Assembly (NCBI RefSeq): GCF_009882935.1
Contig: NZ_WTVA01000014.1
Span: forward strand, 62,001 to 126,000
Source of the DNA: Sneathiella chungangensis
GTDB taxonomy: Bacteria > Pseudomonadota > Alphaproteobacteria > Sneathiellales > Sneathiellaceae
Length of the DNA: 64,000 nucleotides
Direction: 5' to 3'
Position 1 is the first letter of the stretch. Each line of letters starts with the position of its first letter. A program made the translations under genes and the position numbers. Below are positions 35,876 to 44,500 of the stretch, in pieces. The notes under the pieces were generated by a model. The model was given only the letters and a program-made list of their open reading frames with translations, was not told where the DNA came from and made no database searches.

Positions 35876-37273
35876 CTATTCGGCGGCACGGGCCGGAATG
35901 ATCTTGCCGGGGTTCATGATATTATCGGGATCCAGCGCATGCTTCACCGCCGCCATCACATCGACGGCCTCTCCGTGCTCCATGTACATATATTTCATCT
36001 TGCCAAGCCCGACCCCATGCTCCCCCGTGCAAGTGCCGTCCATGGCGAGCGCCCGCTCGATAAGGCGGCCATTGAGCCGTTCCGCTTCCTTCAGCTCTTC
36101 CGGGTTTTCTTTCTTTATGACGAATGAAAGATGGAAGTTCCCGTCCCCGACATGGCCGACCAGCGGGGCGATCAGGAAACTGTCGGCGAGGTCCCTTTTT
36201 GTCTCGAGAATGCAATCGGCCAGGCGCGATATCGGGACGCAAACATCTGTCGCCCAGATTTGCGCGCCGTTGCGAAGCGCCATTGCCGCATAGGCCGCGT
36301 CATGCCTCGCCTGCCACAGCTTGGTGCGCTCCTCTGCCTGGGTCGTCCATTTGAAGCCTTCCGCTCCAAATTCAGCGCAAATGGCGCTTACCTGTTCCGC
36401 CTGCTCCTTTACATAAGCGTCGCTGCCATGAAATTCGAGGAAGAGCGTCGGCTGCACCGGCAAGTCGAGATTTGAATAGCGGTTTACGGCATCCACCTGC
36501 ACATCATCGAGCAGCTCTATGCGGGCAACCGGGATCCCACTCTGGATGGTAAGGATCACACTCTGGATAGCGCCTTCGATATCGGGGAACGAAACGGTTG
36601 CCGCCGATATCGCCTCCGGGATGCCATAAAGCCGAAGCGTAATTTCGGTAATGATACCGAGCGTCCCCTCGGAGCCGATATAGAGCTTCGTGAGGTCATA
36701 ACCTGCGGCGCTCTTCTTGGCACGGTGTCCCGTCGAAATAACGCGTCCGTCCGGAAGGACGACCTTAAGGCTCAGAATGTTTTCCCGAATGGTCCCATAC
36801 CGGACCGCATTGGTGCCAGAAGCGCGCGTTGATGCCATGCCGCCGATGGAAGCATCGGCGCCCGGATCGATCGGAAAGAAAAGGCCGGTATCACGCAGAT
36901 ATTCGTTGAGTTGCTTGCGACGCACACCGGGCTGGACAGTGCAATCGAGATCTTCCGGACTTACCCGCAAAATCTGGTTCATCTCATTCATATCGATGCA
37001 CACACCGCCTGAGACCGCATTGACATGGCCCTCAAGCGATGTGCCGGCCGCAAACGGAATGATCGGCACTTTGTGCGCCGCGCAGATTTTTACGATTTCG
37101 GAAATTTCTTCGGTGTTTTGCACAAAACACACGACATCCGGCGCCTTGGGAAAATGCCAGCTTTCGTCCTTGCCATGCTGCTCACGCACCGCCGCCGCGG
37201 TCGAGCAGCGCGATCCCAGAAGATCCTTCAGCTTTGCAATCACCTGATCCATTTCCGGATGTCTGTTCGTCAT
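35876..37273 (-). CDS. FAD-binding oxidoreductase, D-lactate/glycolate dehydrogenase type
   Basis: A 465-residue FAD-linked enzyme of the GlcD/Dld group that oxidises 2-hydroxy acids and passes electrons to quinone or cytochrome c. The N-terminal PP-loop FAD domain shows VPIIPFAAGTSLEGHV near residue 73 and GADASIGGMASTRASGTNAV near residue 138, then KKSAAGYDLTKLYIGSEGTL. The C-terminal cap has LVGHVGDGNFHLSF near residue 370 and CTGEHGVGLGKMKYM near residue 420 with conserved His residues. ATG 37273 follows GAGGAA; ATG 37288 is an alternative. D-lactate is the most likely substrate, with D-2-hydroxyglutarate possible. Confidence 0.9.
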   Translation of the reverse strand: MTNRHPEMDQVIAKLKDLLGSRCSTAAAVREQHGKDESWHFPKAPDVVCFVQNTEEISEIVKICAAHKVPIIPFAAGTSLEGHVNAVSGGVCIDMNEMNQILRVSPEDLDCTVQPGVRRKQLNEYLRDTGLFFPIDPGADASIGGMASTRASGTNAVRYGTIRENILSLKVVLPDGRVISTGHRAKKSAAGYDLTKLYIGSEGTLGIITEITLRLYGIPEAISAATVSFPDIEGAIQSVILTIQSGIPVARIELLDDVQVDAVNRYSNLDLPVQPTLFLEFHGSDAYVKEQAEQVSAICAEFGAEGFKWTTQAEERTKLWQARHDAAYAAMALRNGAQIWATDVCVPISRLADCILETKRDLADSFLIAPLVGHVGDGNFHLSFVIKKENPEELKEAERLNGRLIERALAMDGTCTGEHGVGLGKMKYMYMEHGEAVDVMAAVKHALDPDNIMNPGKIIPARAAE

Positions 37274-37379
37274 TGAAAAGTTCCTCATATCCTCCAGCGA
37301 CCGGGGTGGCCAGCTTCTTTGTTTGACAGTATCATATAGTCTACCATCAGGTTAATGGAAGAAGAATAAGGGAGCGTAA

Positions 37380-37865
37380 ATGAACATCTCCACCCTGACG
37401 CCATTGCATGAACAGACCGTTCTACCGGAATGGATCGATCACAACGAACATATGAACGTCGCCTATTATGTCCTGATTTTCGATCAGTCACTGGACGTGT
37501 TCCTCGACGAAATCGGGCTCACGCGAAAATATCGGGAATCTGCGAATTGTACGGTTTATGTTCTCGAGACCCACGTGACCTATATACAGGAAGTGCTTGA
37601 AGGCGATCCACTAGCGATGTTTGTCCGCGTACTCGATTGTGATGAAAAACGCATGCATCTCTTTCTTGAAATGCGCCATCGGGACAAGGGGTTCCTCGCC
37701 GCGACGTCAGAGCAAATGATCATGCATCTCGACAAATCGGGCCCTCGGGCGAAAGCAATGCCGGATTTCCTTCAAAGCGCGCTCCGGGAACGCCGAGACA
37801 AAGACAAAGATGCCCACATCCCCCCGCAAGTGGGCGCCGTCATAGGGATACGCCGAAAGGCATAA
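37380..37865 (+). CDS. thioesterase-like hotdog-fold protein
   Basis: A 161-residue protein with the 4-hydroxybenzoyl-CoA-thioesterase signature WIDHNEHMNVAYYVLIFDQS near residue 18, where the Asp-His-Asn group is the usual active site region, and a strand ETHVTYIQEVLEGDPL. Similar proteins hydrolyse acyl-CoA esters, including carnitine-derived betainyl-CoA, but the substrate cannot be fixed here. GGGAG precedes ATG 37380. The gene stands alone, ended by a strong hairpin shared with the convergent DUF2336 gene. Confidence 0.85.
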   Translation: MNISTLTPLHEQTVLPEWIDHNEHMNVAYYVLIFDQSLDVFLDEIGLTRKYRESANCTVYVLETHVTYIQEVLEGDPLAMFVRVLDCDEKRMHLFLEMRHRDKGFLAATSEQMIMHLDKSGPRAKAMPDFLQSALRERRDKDKDAHIPPQVGAVIGIRRKA

Positions 37866-37900
37866 AAAAACGCCGCCCATCTCTGAGCGGCGTCTTATCT
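37864..37900. terminator. bidirectional rho-independent terminator
   Basis: ACGCCGC (37870-37876) pairs with GCGGCGT (37887-37893) around a 10-nt loop. Seven As at 37864-37870 give a U-run for the leftward DUF2336 transcript; a weaker U-rich stretch CTTATCTT follows for the rightward thioesterase transcript. Confidence 0.8.
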
Positions 37901-37922
37901 TGAGAGGTCGACTTATTGTGCC

Positions 37923-39053
37923 TTATGCGGCCTGAGTACTTGTCGAGGCGCCGTTGCCGAGTTTACCGATAAGATAATCGACATTCTCACCATCGAATTC
38001 ATCCTGGAAATGCGTGAGAACCCGCTCGATCACCTGATTGCGGTAGCGTTCACGATCGCCGGGCGTGCCGTCAAAATCGAGTTCATTGGCAACGTCAAGA
38101 CCAACTCTCATTATCTCCTGAAGGCCTCCGGGGATGTTCGACTTTTCACATAACTGCTTCAAACCCATGCCGCCAGCGTCGTTGACCAGTATATGGACGT
38201 TGGACACCGCGATATTCGAGTATTTCGCCATTGCGGTCTCGAAGAAATCAACATCGCCGACGCAAAGAGCCCGCAGGATAATCGTCGGGGTCAGGCGGCC
38301 ATTTTCGTGAAGCTGGTCTATAAGTTCGACCAGTTCAGAATGGCTCGCTCCATCCTTGATAAAACCGATCATCGTCTTCTCGCGGCTTTCCAGAATGAGA
38401 TCTGTCGCCATTCCCGGTGACATCTCGTGATGCGTCACCAGATGCTCTCGAAGCTTGTCAGAGACCATGGTTACCAGACGTTCCGTGACGGTGATCGGCA
38501 ATTTGCTCCGATGGGCCATCGGTTCCTGAATTTTTTCGCTGTCGCCGAACTGGTCGAGAACCTTTTCGTATGCGGCTTCGGAAATTTCGGCCCCTTCATT
38601 GCGCATCAGCGTCGCGACAACGTCCTCCGATCCGGTTTCCGCAAGTTTCTCCGAAATCGCTTCGGAGACAATTTCCCGGCTGGCGACTGCCATCTGGTGA
38701 AATTCAGACTTGGAGCTGATGATCTCGAACAAGTCCTCATCGGTCAGCACTGTTGAAAAACTGAGCATCGGGGTTGCGACATCCGCGATATCATTGGCAA
38801 GTGTCTTCGCAATATCCCGGGGAAGGTCGGGGACCGATTTCAAGGTCTCCGCCAATGTCTGGCGTACCAGAACCTCGGCATCATTCACGAGAAGGCGGAA
38901 AATCTCTTCGGCCTCCCGGCGTTCAGACGCGCTAAATCCCGAGCCCGTCATCCCGCCGGCGATCTTTTCTACTGTTTCGGCCCGGGCCGTCGCCGAGCGA
39001 TCCGTCAGCAACCGTTCAACGTCGGCTGGGCTTAAAGAACCGTTATTTGACAC
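37923..39053 (-). CDS. DUF2336 domain protein
   Basis: A 376-residue alphaproteobacterial protein of unknown function, almost wholly helical, with HEAT-like helical pairs (LVNDAEVLVRQTLAETLKSV, SEISEKL-type repeats) and the DUF2336 segment around residues 180-290 (LPITVTERLVTMVSDKLREHL). GTG 39053 is chosen: GGAG lies 5 nt upstream (CTGGAGCCAATGTG). A TTG at 39098 in the same frame would add 15 residues but has no ribosome site. A perfect CtrA-type box lies 52-66 nt upstream of GTG, so cell-cycle-linked control is plausible. A strong terminator ends it. Confidence 0.85.
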   Translation of the reverse strand: MSNNGSLSPADVERLLTDRSATARAETVEKIAGGMTGSGFSASERREAEEIFRLLVNDAEVLVRQTLAETLKSVPDLPRDIAKTLANDIADVATPMLSFSTVLTDEDLFEIISSKSEFHQMAVASREIVSEAISEKLAETGSEDVVATLMRNEGAEISEAAYEKVLDQFGDSEKIQEPMAHRSKLPITVTERLVTMVSDKLREHLVTHHEMSPGMATDLILESREKTMIGFIKDGASHSELVELIDQLHENGRLTPTIILRALCVGDVDFFETAMAKYSNIAVSNVHILVNDAGGMGLKQLCEKSNIPGGLQEIMRVGLDVANELDFDGTPGDRERYRNQVIERVLTHFQDEFDGENVDYLIGKLGNGASTSTQAA

Positions 39054-39104
39054 ATTGGCTCCAGTATTTGAGTTATTCGGAACAGATACTGTCGCCAAAT
39101 TATG

Positions 39105-39119
39105 TTAATATATTCTTAA
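39105..39119 (-). promoter_or_regulatory. CtrA-type box TTAA-N7-TTAA
   Basis: TTAA at 39105-39108, seven bases, then TTAA at 39116-39119: a perfect match to the binding site of the alphaproteobacterial master regulator CtrA. It is in the 62-nt gap before the DUF2336 gene and overlaps the stop codon of the gene upstream. No ctrA gene is in the window. Confidence 0.6.
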
Positions 39120-39889
39120 TTCGGCCGTCCTTGGATGACTTCTTTGATGGCCCTTATCTGGTCCTCGACACGGATATCGAGAGAGCTTGTAATCTCAAGG
39201 TCACGATCCTCGAAGACATCCACATCCGGCTTTTTCTCCCGCCATTTTGCAATCTTTTCATCGCGCTGGATAATCAGCAGCTCAATTTGCGGACGAAACA
39301 GCTGCAACATAGCCGTCAGCCAGCGGTTCGCTGGCCAGGAAGGGGTGCTGTGATCAATGATGAAGCTATCCAGCATATCTATCACGTCAGCCTTGTCGTA
39401 CCAGTTCTCGCCCGTGACCCACCGATTCGTGGTAAACAGGCTAATCGGAAAACCGGCACTATCCATCGAAATGGCAATCAGATGACAGATGATCTCGTCC
39501 TCTTCTGCCGGCCACACTTCGGGACCGTCATAGGGAACGGGGGACATATCTTCGCGCATGCCTTTTTTGCGTAAAAAGGTGTGAAAATGTCCATGCTCGC
39601 CCTCACGATGAGCATGATAATAATATTGGGCATGGGTTTCATCGTCATAGACGTCGCCTTCCGGGTAATGATCCCATTCATAGAAAGTCCCCTGCCCCTT
39701 GAGAATTTCACCAACGATATTGGCGCCGCCCTTTTTCAGGACGCGATAGCATTCGAGAATTTCATCCGCCGCGGCATTCATACGATCAAGTCGTTCGCGC
39801 GGGAGAGCTCTCAATACATTGCGGAGTTCCGGCGCATCATTCGTCATATCGCGCGCCACGCCGTTTTCAATATCGGCAGTTTCGTTCAT
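39116..39889 (-). CDS. conserved hypothetical protein with His-rich motif (possibly DUF6969)
   Basis: A 257-residue cytoplasmic protein I cannot assign with certainty; it may be the DUF6969 family. Features seen: N-terminal helix LPRERLDRMNAAADEILECY, central motif AQYYYHAHREGEHGHFHTFL (near residue 88) with four His residues that could bind a metal, a DEIICHLIAISMDSAGFP strand-rich part, and WLTAMLQLFRPQIELLI then a charged helical C-terminus. The His cluster suggests an enzyme. GGAA precedes ATG 39889; ATG 39847 is an alternative. It may be co-transcribed with DUF2336, although that gene seems to have its own CtrA-type box. Confidence 0.75.
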   Translation of the reverse strand: MNETADIENGVARDMTNDAPELRNVLRALPRERLDRMNAAADEILECYRVLKKGGANIVGEILKGQGTFYEWDHYPEGDVYDDETHAQYYYHAHREGEHGHFHTFLRKKGMREDMSPVPYDGPEVWPAEEDEIICHLIAISMDSAGFPISLFTTNRWVTGENWYDKADVIDMLDSFIIDHSTPSWPANRWLTAMLQLFRPQIELLIIQRDEKIAKWREKKPDVDVFEDRDLEITSSLDIRVEDQIRAIKEVIQGRPN

Positions 39890-40247
39890 TTTAGTTTCCG
39901 TTCTACGACTACGAAACAGTTTCTGGATGCTGTTGGCAAGAGACTACCCGGTCTCCTGCAACAGTAAATTATCTGACCGTAACATCAACAACCTGATGCG
40001 ACTCTCATTCCGCAGTGCCATGTCCGCCGACATTTCCAATATCGATAATCCGTCCGAAGTCAGCCACGTGAATCTCATCACCCAATATAAACGCCGCACA
40101 GCCCGGCGACATAGTATTTCACGCGAAGGTGATTGATCGTGTAGTTTCCGCACGGGCGCGACATTATGACCCTGTTTACGTGACAACAATTATGTTATCC
40201 CGTTTTCACGGCCATATGGCCGCGCCGTTTGGCGAATGGAGGGAAAT
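39890..40247. other. 358-nt gap without a supported gene
   Basis: Short open frames exist on both strands but none has a ribosome site or recognisable product. The only structure I see is the palindrome at 40209-40222. The region must hold the promoters of the leftward 257-residue protein gene and the rightward cytochrome gene. Confidence 0.6.
40209..40222. promoter_or_regulatory. 14-bp perfect palindrome before cytochrome c gene
   Basis: CGGCCATATGGCCG reads the same on both strands and ends 25 nt before the cytochrome start codon. It could be an operator or a small hairpin in the mRNA leader. Confidence 0.35.
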
Positions 40248-40628
40248 ATGAAAATGATGAAACTTGCCGCATTTGGGCTCTCGGTTGTTGTATCGCTCGC
40301 CGCAACGTCGGCATACGCAGACGGAGACGCGGCAAAAGGCGAGAAAGTCTTTAAAAAATGCAAGGCATGCCACACCATTGAAAAAGGCGGCGCAAATAAA
40401 ATCGGGCCGAATTTGTTTGGTGTTTTCGGCGCGAAATCCGGTCATGTTGAAGGCTACAAATATTCAACGGCGATGATGGAAGCGAACCTGACATGGGATG
40501 AAAAAACCCTGGACGAATATCTTACAAAACCAAAGAAGGTCGTAAAAGGCACGAAAATGAGCTTCGCTGGCCTCAAGAAGGAAAGCGAACGCGAAGACCT
40601 GATCGCTTATTTGAAGACATTCCAGTAA
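40248..40628 (+). CDS. soluble class I cytochrome c (c2-like)
   Basis: A 126-residue periplasmic electron carrier. A signal peptide ([20 protein letters not shown]) is followed by mature [18 protein letters not shown], where CKACH binds heme covalently. The axial Met is in [11 protein letters not shown] near residue 105. Mature length of about 103 residues and [16 protein letters not shown] fit cytochrome c2. GGAGGG precedes ATG 40248; an in-frame ATG 12 nt upstream overlaps that site. It probably shuttles electrons between the bc1 complex and an oxidase, or takes them from dehydrogenases. Confidence 0.94.
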   Translation: MKMMKLAAFGLSVVVSLAATSAYADGDAAKGEKVFKKCKACHTIEKGGANKIGPNLFGVFGAKSGHVEGYKYSTAMMEANLTWDEKTLDEYLTKPKKVVKGTKMSFAGLKKESEREDLIAYLKTFQ

Positions 40629-41015
40629 TCATAGCGCTTCCCCGGTAACTTGTGCGGATCGTCATCGTCATCTGCACAGTCACCGCGCGGGAGACAATTG
40701 TATGATTTTTACCAGCCGCTGCCTGACCCAATTGGCAGCGGCCCTTAATGGTGTTCATAAACAGGGATCGCAAAAAATCGGGGGTTTTCCCGTCTCGCTT
40801 TCGGTGGCTCATCGCCGGGAATATGCCCGGCCAACCTTCGAGTATTTTTCGAGACTGCCGCCATTCTCCTTGAAGCGGCTATACTCATCGCCATTCACAA
40901 GCATTTTATAAAAATTAAGACCTTCTTTACATCCTGCAGTTATACCTTATTTACGAGGCATTAATTTTCGCGGCATTTACCGCTGCAGAAGTTTATTTCG
41001 ATAGAGAATAGTCCA
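40629..41015. other. 387-nt gap without a supported gene
   Basis: No frame here has a convincing start or product. The gap contains a strong inverted repeat at 40715-40742 and an A+T-rich stretch at about 40900-41000 that probably includes the promoter of the GGDEF-EAL gene. A small RNA is possible but not shown. Confidence 0.55.
40715..40742. repeat. 9-bp perfect inverted repeat in gap
   Basis: GCCGCTGCC (40715-40723) and GGCAGCGGC (40734-40742) pair perfectly around a 10-nt loop. It lies 87 nt after the cytochrome stop with no U-run on either side, so it is a stable hairpin of unknown role rather than a standard terminator. Confidence 0.5.
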
Positions 41016-42800
41016 TTGAATACAAGAGGTTTGGCATCCAAGCAGCCTGCAGGTCGCGATATTTCCAGGAAAGAGGAATCCGGGGAGGCGGACGAGCGTG
41101 TTCTACGGCTGAATTATAGCAAGCTGAGGCTGCTAATTCTCGAGACGGGCACCCACATCCTGGAATTCTGCCAGAGTATCAATATTCCGGTTCTGGCTCA
41201 GGAAACCTCCTATAATGATACCATCGCCAAAGATATCTCAGCAGGTGTCTACAACTGCATTATTATCGACGGTACGCGCGGCGACGATGCATACCGGGAA
41301 ATCCTGAACGAAGTATCCGGCAAACCGCCGTTTCTGCCGGTGATTGTTATAGACGGCTCGCTCCAATTCCTGCGAAACGGCGCGTCGGAAAATATTGCGC
41401 GCGGCGACCTTTCTGCCGACCGCCTTGAAACTGCTTTATTCAATGCGGATCGGCTCTGCAAGCTGAACAATCGGACGGCCATTCTGGAAATGGAGCTGTC
41501 TGCCTTTATCGAGGAAGACCCGCTTACCGCCCTTCCGGGCCGAAGCAAGTTTCGTATGCGCATGGCCAAGGCGATTGAAAAGGCCCATGCCGCAAAAGTA
41601 CCGGTTTCCCTGATCATTCTCGATCTGAACAGCTTCAAGGAACTGAACGAAAGCCGCGGTCACGATTTCGGCGATGAAATTCTCAAAACCGTCGCCAAGC
41701 GCCTGTTCAAATTCGCGCCCTATAACTCTATTGTCGGCCGTCTTGGCGATGACGAATTCGCTCTCCTCGCGGTTGATCAGGATTTTTCCGCCGCCTCCGA
41801 TAATTTTGCGGCGCGGCTGATGCATGAAATTCGCAAACCCTATGTTATCGAGGGCCAGAAAACCGACGTCAGCGCGACAATGGGGTTTGCACTGCTGGAC
41901 GATCATGACACAGCCGATGGATTGCTCCACAAGGCAATTTCAGCGCTCTATGCCGCGAAACGGGACAAGGAGCCCTTCACGGTTTACACCCATGAGGACG
42001 ATATCGAGAGGCGCCAACAGCTGCGCCTTGCGCAAGATCTTCCCGAGGCCGTCGCGAGCAATCAACTGGTCCTGCATTATCAACCTATCGTCCGCATCGA
42101 TGACCAGGAGGTTATCGGCGTGGAAGCGCTGGTGCGCTGGCAACATCCAAAGCACGGTCTTCTGTTTCCGGACAGCTTTATTCCTCTCGCCGAAGGGTCT
42201 GGTTCAATCGAGGCGCTTACGGAATGGGTATTACAAGACGCGATCTCTCAGGCCAGTCTATGGCGGGCCGCGGGCGACAGGATATCCGTCTCCGTCAATA
42301 TTTCGGCGCTGATTTTGCACAATCCGGCCTTCCCCCAGATGGTGGCACGGCTTCTCGAAACAACAAGTTTTCCGGCACATCTGCTCAAGCTGGAGATTAC
42401 TGAAAGCGCGATTATCTCCGATGTAAATCGCGCGACGGAAATTGTGACTCAATTGCATGACATGGGCGTCTGCCTTTCAATCGACGATTTCGGTACCGGC
42501 TATACGTCTCTTGCCTATCTGCGCAAGCTGCCGGTCGACGAGATCAAGATTGACAAGAGCTTTGTCATGAACATGTCGCATGTTGCCGATGACGAAGTTA
42601 TTGTCCGCACCCTGCTCGACCTAGCCAAGAATCTCGGCCTTTCCGTCGTCGCCGAAGGCGTCGAGGATGCGGAAACCTGGCGGATGCTGGAAGATCTTGG
42701 CTGCGATGTCGCACAGGGCTATTTCATGAGCCGCCCGATCGATGTCGAAGCCTTCAAGGACTGGATCGTGACGCAACCCTGGAAACAGGAACTGAAATAG
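41016..42800 (+). CDS. GGDEF-EAL cyclic-di-GMP protein with degenerate GGDEF, probable phosphodiesterase
   Basis: A 594-residue cytoplasmic protein: N-terminal REC-like domain (about 30-140) without an obvious phosphoacceptor set, GGDEF domain (about 165-325) and EAL domain (about 335-585). The cyclase motif reads GDDEF near residue 243 instead of GGDEF, so diguanylate cyclase activity is doubtful and the domain may only bind GTP. The EAL site is intact: EALVRW near 368, ITESAIISD, and loop DDFGTGYTSLAYLRKLPVDE near 489, with KIDKSFV and EGVED. It should thus degrade c-di-GMP. The start is TTG 41016, with no good ribosome site, so the exact N-terminus is uncertain. Confidence 0.93.
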   Translation: MNTRGLASKQPAGRDISRKEESGEADERVLRLNYSKLRLLILETGTHILEFCQSINIPVLAQETSYNDTIAKDISAGVYNCIIIDGTRGDDAYREILNEVSGKPPFLPVIVIDGSLQFLRNGASENIARGDLSADRLETALFNADRLCKLNNRTAILEMELSAFIEEDPLTALPGRSKFRMRMAKAIEKAHAAKVPVSLIILDLNSFKELNESRGHDFGDEILKTVAKRLFKFAPYNSIVGRLGDDEFALLAVDQDFSAASDNFAARLMHEIRKPYVIEGQKTDVSATMGFALLDDHDTADGLLHKAISALYAAKRDKEPFTVYTHEDDIERRQQLRLAQDLPEAVASNQLVLHYQPIVRIDDQEVIGVEALVRWQHPKHGLLFPDSFIPLAEGSGSIEALTEWVLQDAISQASLWRAAGDRISVSVNISALILHNPAFPQMVARLLETTSFPAHLLKLEITESAIISDVNRATEIVTQLHDMGVCLSIDDFGTGYTSLAYLRKLPVDEIKIDKSFVMNMSHVADDEVIVRTLLDLAKNLGLSVVAEGVEDAETWRMLEDLGCDVAQGYFMSRPIDVEAFKDWIVTQPWKQELK

Positions 42801-42873
42801 ACGGGTTCCGACAACATCCGTTTGACGCGGACCCTGATATCCCTGAAAATAAACAAAAACAGGGGAGTCATGA

Positions 42874-43464
42874 ATGTCAGAATTTGGTCCGGACGTCACC
42901 ATTAACAATGCCGCCTATCTTCACCCAAGTGCCCTCATCTACGGAAAGGCCCGCATCGAAAAAGGGGCGTCTCTTTGGCCCTATACGGTGATCCGCGCAG
43001 AATCCGAAGAAGTTGTTGTCGGTGAATATACAAACATTCAGGATTTCGTGATGATCCATGTCGGTGCTTCCACCGGCAGCTTCATCGGCTCCCATTGTTC
43101 AATCACCCATCATTGCACCATCCACGGCTGCACGATCGGCGACAACTGCCTGATCGGGATAAATACGACAATCATGGATGGCTGTGTCATAGGCAACAAC
43201 TGCATCGTTGCAGGGCATAGTTTCCTCAAGGAAGGAACGGTTATTCCCGATAATTCAATCGTGATGGGCACGCCGGCGAAAGTCGTTCGCACGCAGAATA
43301 ATTATGCCCGTTGCCGGTTAAATGCGTTCATGTATTATCGCAATGCTCTCGCCTATAGCCGGGGTGACCATCGGGAATGGGTTTCCGACGATTGCCTGAA
43401 GGAAGTGCAGGTGGAAATTGCAAAGCTGCAGAAAGAGCAGGCGGCACTAGAAAACAAATCTTAG
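42874..43464 (+). CDS. gamma-carbonic-anhydrase/acetyltransferase-like hexapeptide protein
   Basis: A 196-residue left-handed beta-helix protein of the PaaY/CaiE/YrdA group. Repeats run from about residue 10 to 140 (LIYGKARIEKGASLWPYTVI, NIQDFVMIHVGA, CTIGDNCLIGINTTIMDGCV). His residues in MIHVG and ITHHCTIHG are at the zinc-ligand positions of gamma carbonic anhydrases. A C-terminal helix (LKEVQVEIAKLQKEQAALE) may make a coiled coil. GGGGAG precedes ATG 42874. It is 34 nt before dgcN and may be in the same operon, but any role in D-glutamate metabolism is unknown. Confidence 0.85.
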   Translation: MSEFGPDVTINNAAYLHPSALIYGKARIEKGASLWPYTVIRAESEEVVVGEYTNIQDFVMIHVGASTGSFIGSHCSITHHCTIHGCTIGDNCLIGINTTIMDGCVIGNNCIVAGHSFLKEGTVIPDNSIVMGTPAKVVRTQNNYARCRLNAFMYYRNALAYSRGDHREWVSDDCLKEVQVEIAKLQKEQAALENKS

Positions 43465-43498
43465 GACCAACCTCTGAAAGAACGGATCGAGAAATTCC

Positions 43499-44500
43499 AT
43501 GATTGAAATGCGTAACCCCTATCTCATGTTCCTGGGTGATGTGGAAGACCAGCTTGCCGCGAAAACCGCGAAAGGGATTGTCGACTGGCGCCCCGAATGG
43601 TGTCTCGGCCAGTTGAAGCTGGCCGGCTGCGTCGCCGATCTCGGCATCAAGGACATGACCATCGCCGAAGCAGTGGCCGGCGGAGCAAAGACCATGGTAG
43701 TGGGTATCGTCAATTCAGGTGGTTTTCTGCCCGAGCACTGGATTTCCGCCATTGTCGAGGCATTGGACGCAGGCATGGACGTCGCCAGCGGCCTGCACAT
43801 CCGCCTTGGAGACATGCCTGAAATCAAGGAGGCTGCGGCAAGAAATGGGCGTGCCCTGTTTGACGTGCGTCATCCGACCCGCAACATTCCGACTGGCAAG
43901 GGAACGCCGCGCCAGGGGAAAAGACTGCTTGCCGTCGGGACCGATTGCTCCGTCGGCAAGATGTACACGGCGCTAGCTATCGAAAAGGAAATGCACAAGC
44001 GCGGCATGAAAGCGGATTTCCGCGCGACAGGTCAAACCGGGATATTTATCGCCGGATCGGGAATCTCCATCGATGCGGTGGTTGCCGATTTCATCTCCGG
44101 CGCGGTTGAAGAGCTTTCACCGCCAAATGATGCCGATCACTGGGACATTATTGAGGGTCAGGGCTCTCTCTTTCATCCTTCCTTCGCGGGCGTCAGCCTG
44201 GGGCTTTTGCATGGCGCGCAGGCCGATGCCCTCATCCTCTGTCACGAGCCGACCCGGACCCACATGCGCGGTCTACCGCATCAGCCATTGCCCGATCTCA
44301 AAACCTGCATGGAGCTCAACCTGACCTGCGCGCAGCTCACCAACAAAAATGCCGAATTTGTCGGTGTCGCCATCAACACTTCTGGCCTCAAGGAAGGCGA
44401 ACGTCAGGAATATCTCGCGAAAGTCGAGAAGGAATTGGGGCTTCCAACTGTCGATCCTTTTAAAGACGGCACGGCGCCGATCGTCGACAACCTGCAATGA
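43499..44500 (+). CDS. dgcN: DUF1611 protein, N-acetyltransferase DgcN of D-glutamate catabolism
   Basis: A 333-residue protein of the former DUF1611 family. Landmarks are MRNPYLMFLGDVEDQLAAKT, FDVRHPTRNIPTGKG, the P-loop-like GTDCSVGKMYTALAIEKEM near residue 148 and EGQGSLFHPSFAGVSLGLL near residue 220. In marine bacteria the DgcN-DgcA pair was described as a route for D-glutamate: DgcN acetylates it and DgcA epimerises the product to N-acetyl-L-glutamate. The downstream gene overlaps by 4 nt (ATGA) and is a DgcA-type epimerase, which strongly supports this call over a generic DUF1611 annotation. Confidence 0.85.
   Translation: MIEMRNPYLMFLGDVEDQLAAKTAKGIVDWRPEWCLGQLKLAGCVADLGIKDMTIAEAVAGGAKTMVVGIVNSGGFLPEHWISAIVEALDAGMDVASGLHIRLGDMPEIKEAAARNGRALFDVRHPTRNIPTGKGTPRQGKRLLAVGTDCSVGKMYTALAIEKEMHKRGMKADFRATGQTGIFIAGSGISIDAVVADFISGAVEELSPPNDADHWDIIEGQGSLFHPSFAGVSLGLLHGAQADALILCHEPTRTHMRGLPHQPLPDLKTCMELNLTCAQLTNKNAEFVGVAINTSGLKEGERQEYLAKVEKELGLPTVDPFKDGTAPIVDNLQ

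Noticed and set aside
39944-40189. 81-codon minus-strand frame in the gap before the cytochrome gene
   Set aside because: No ribosome site, Arg/Leu-rich composition typical of non-coding frames.
40702-40911. 69-codon frame in the gap before the GGDEF-EAL gene
   Set aside because: Includes one arm of a hairpin and has no start signal or recognisable product.
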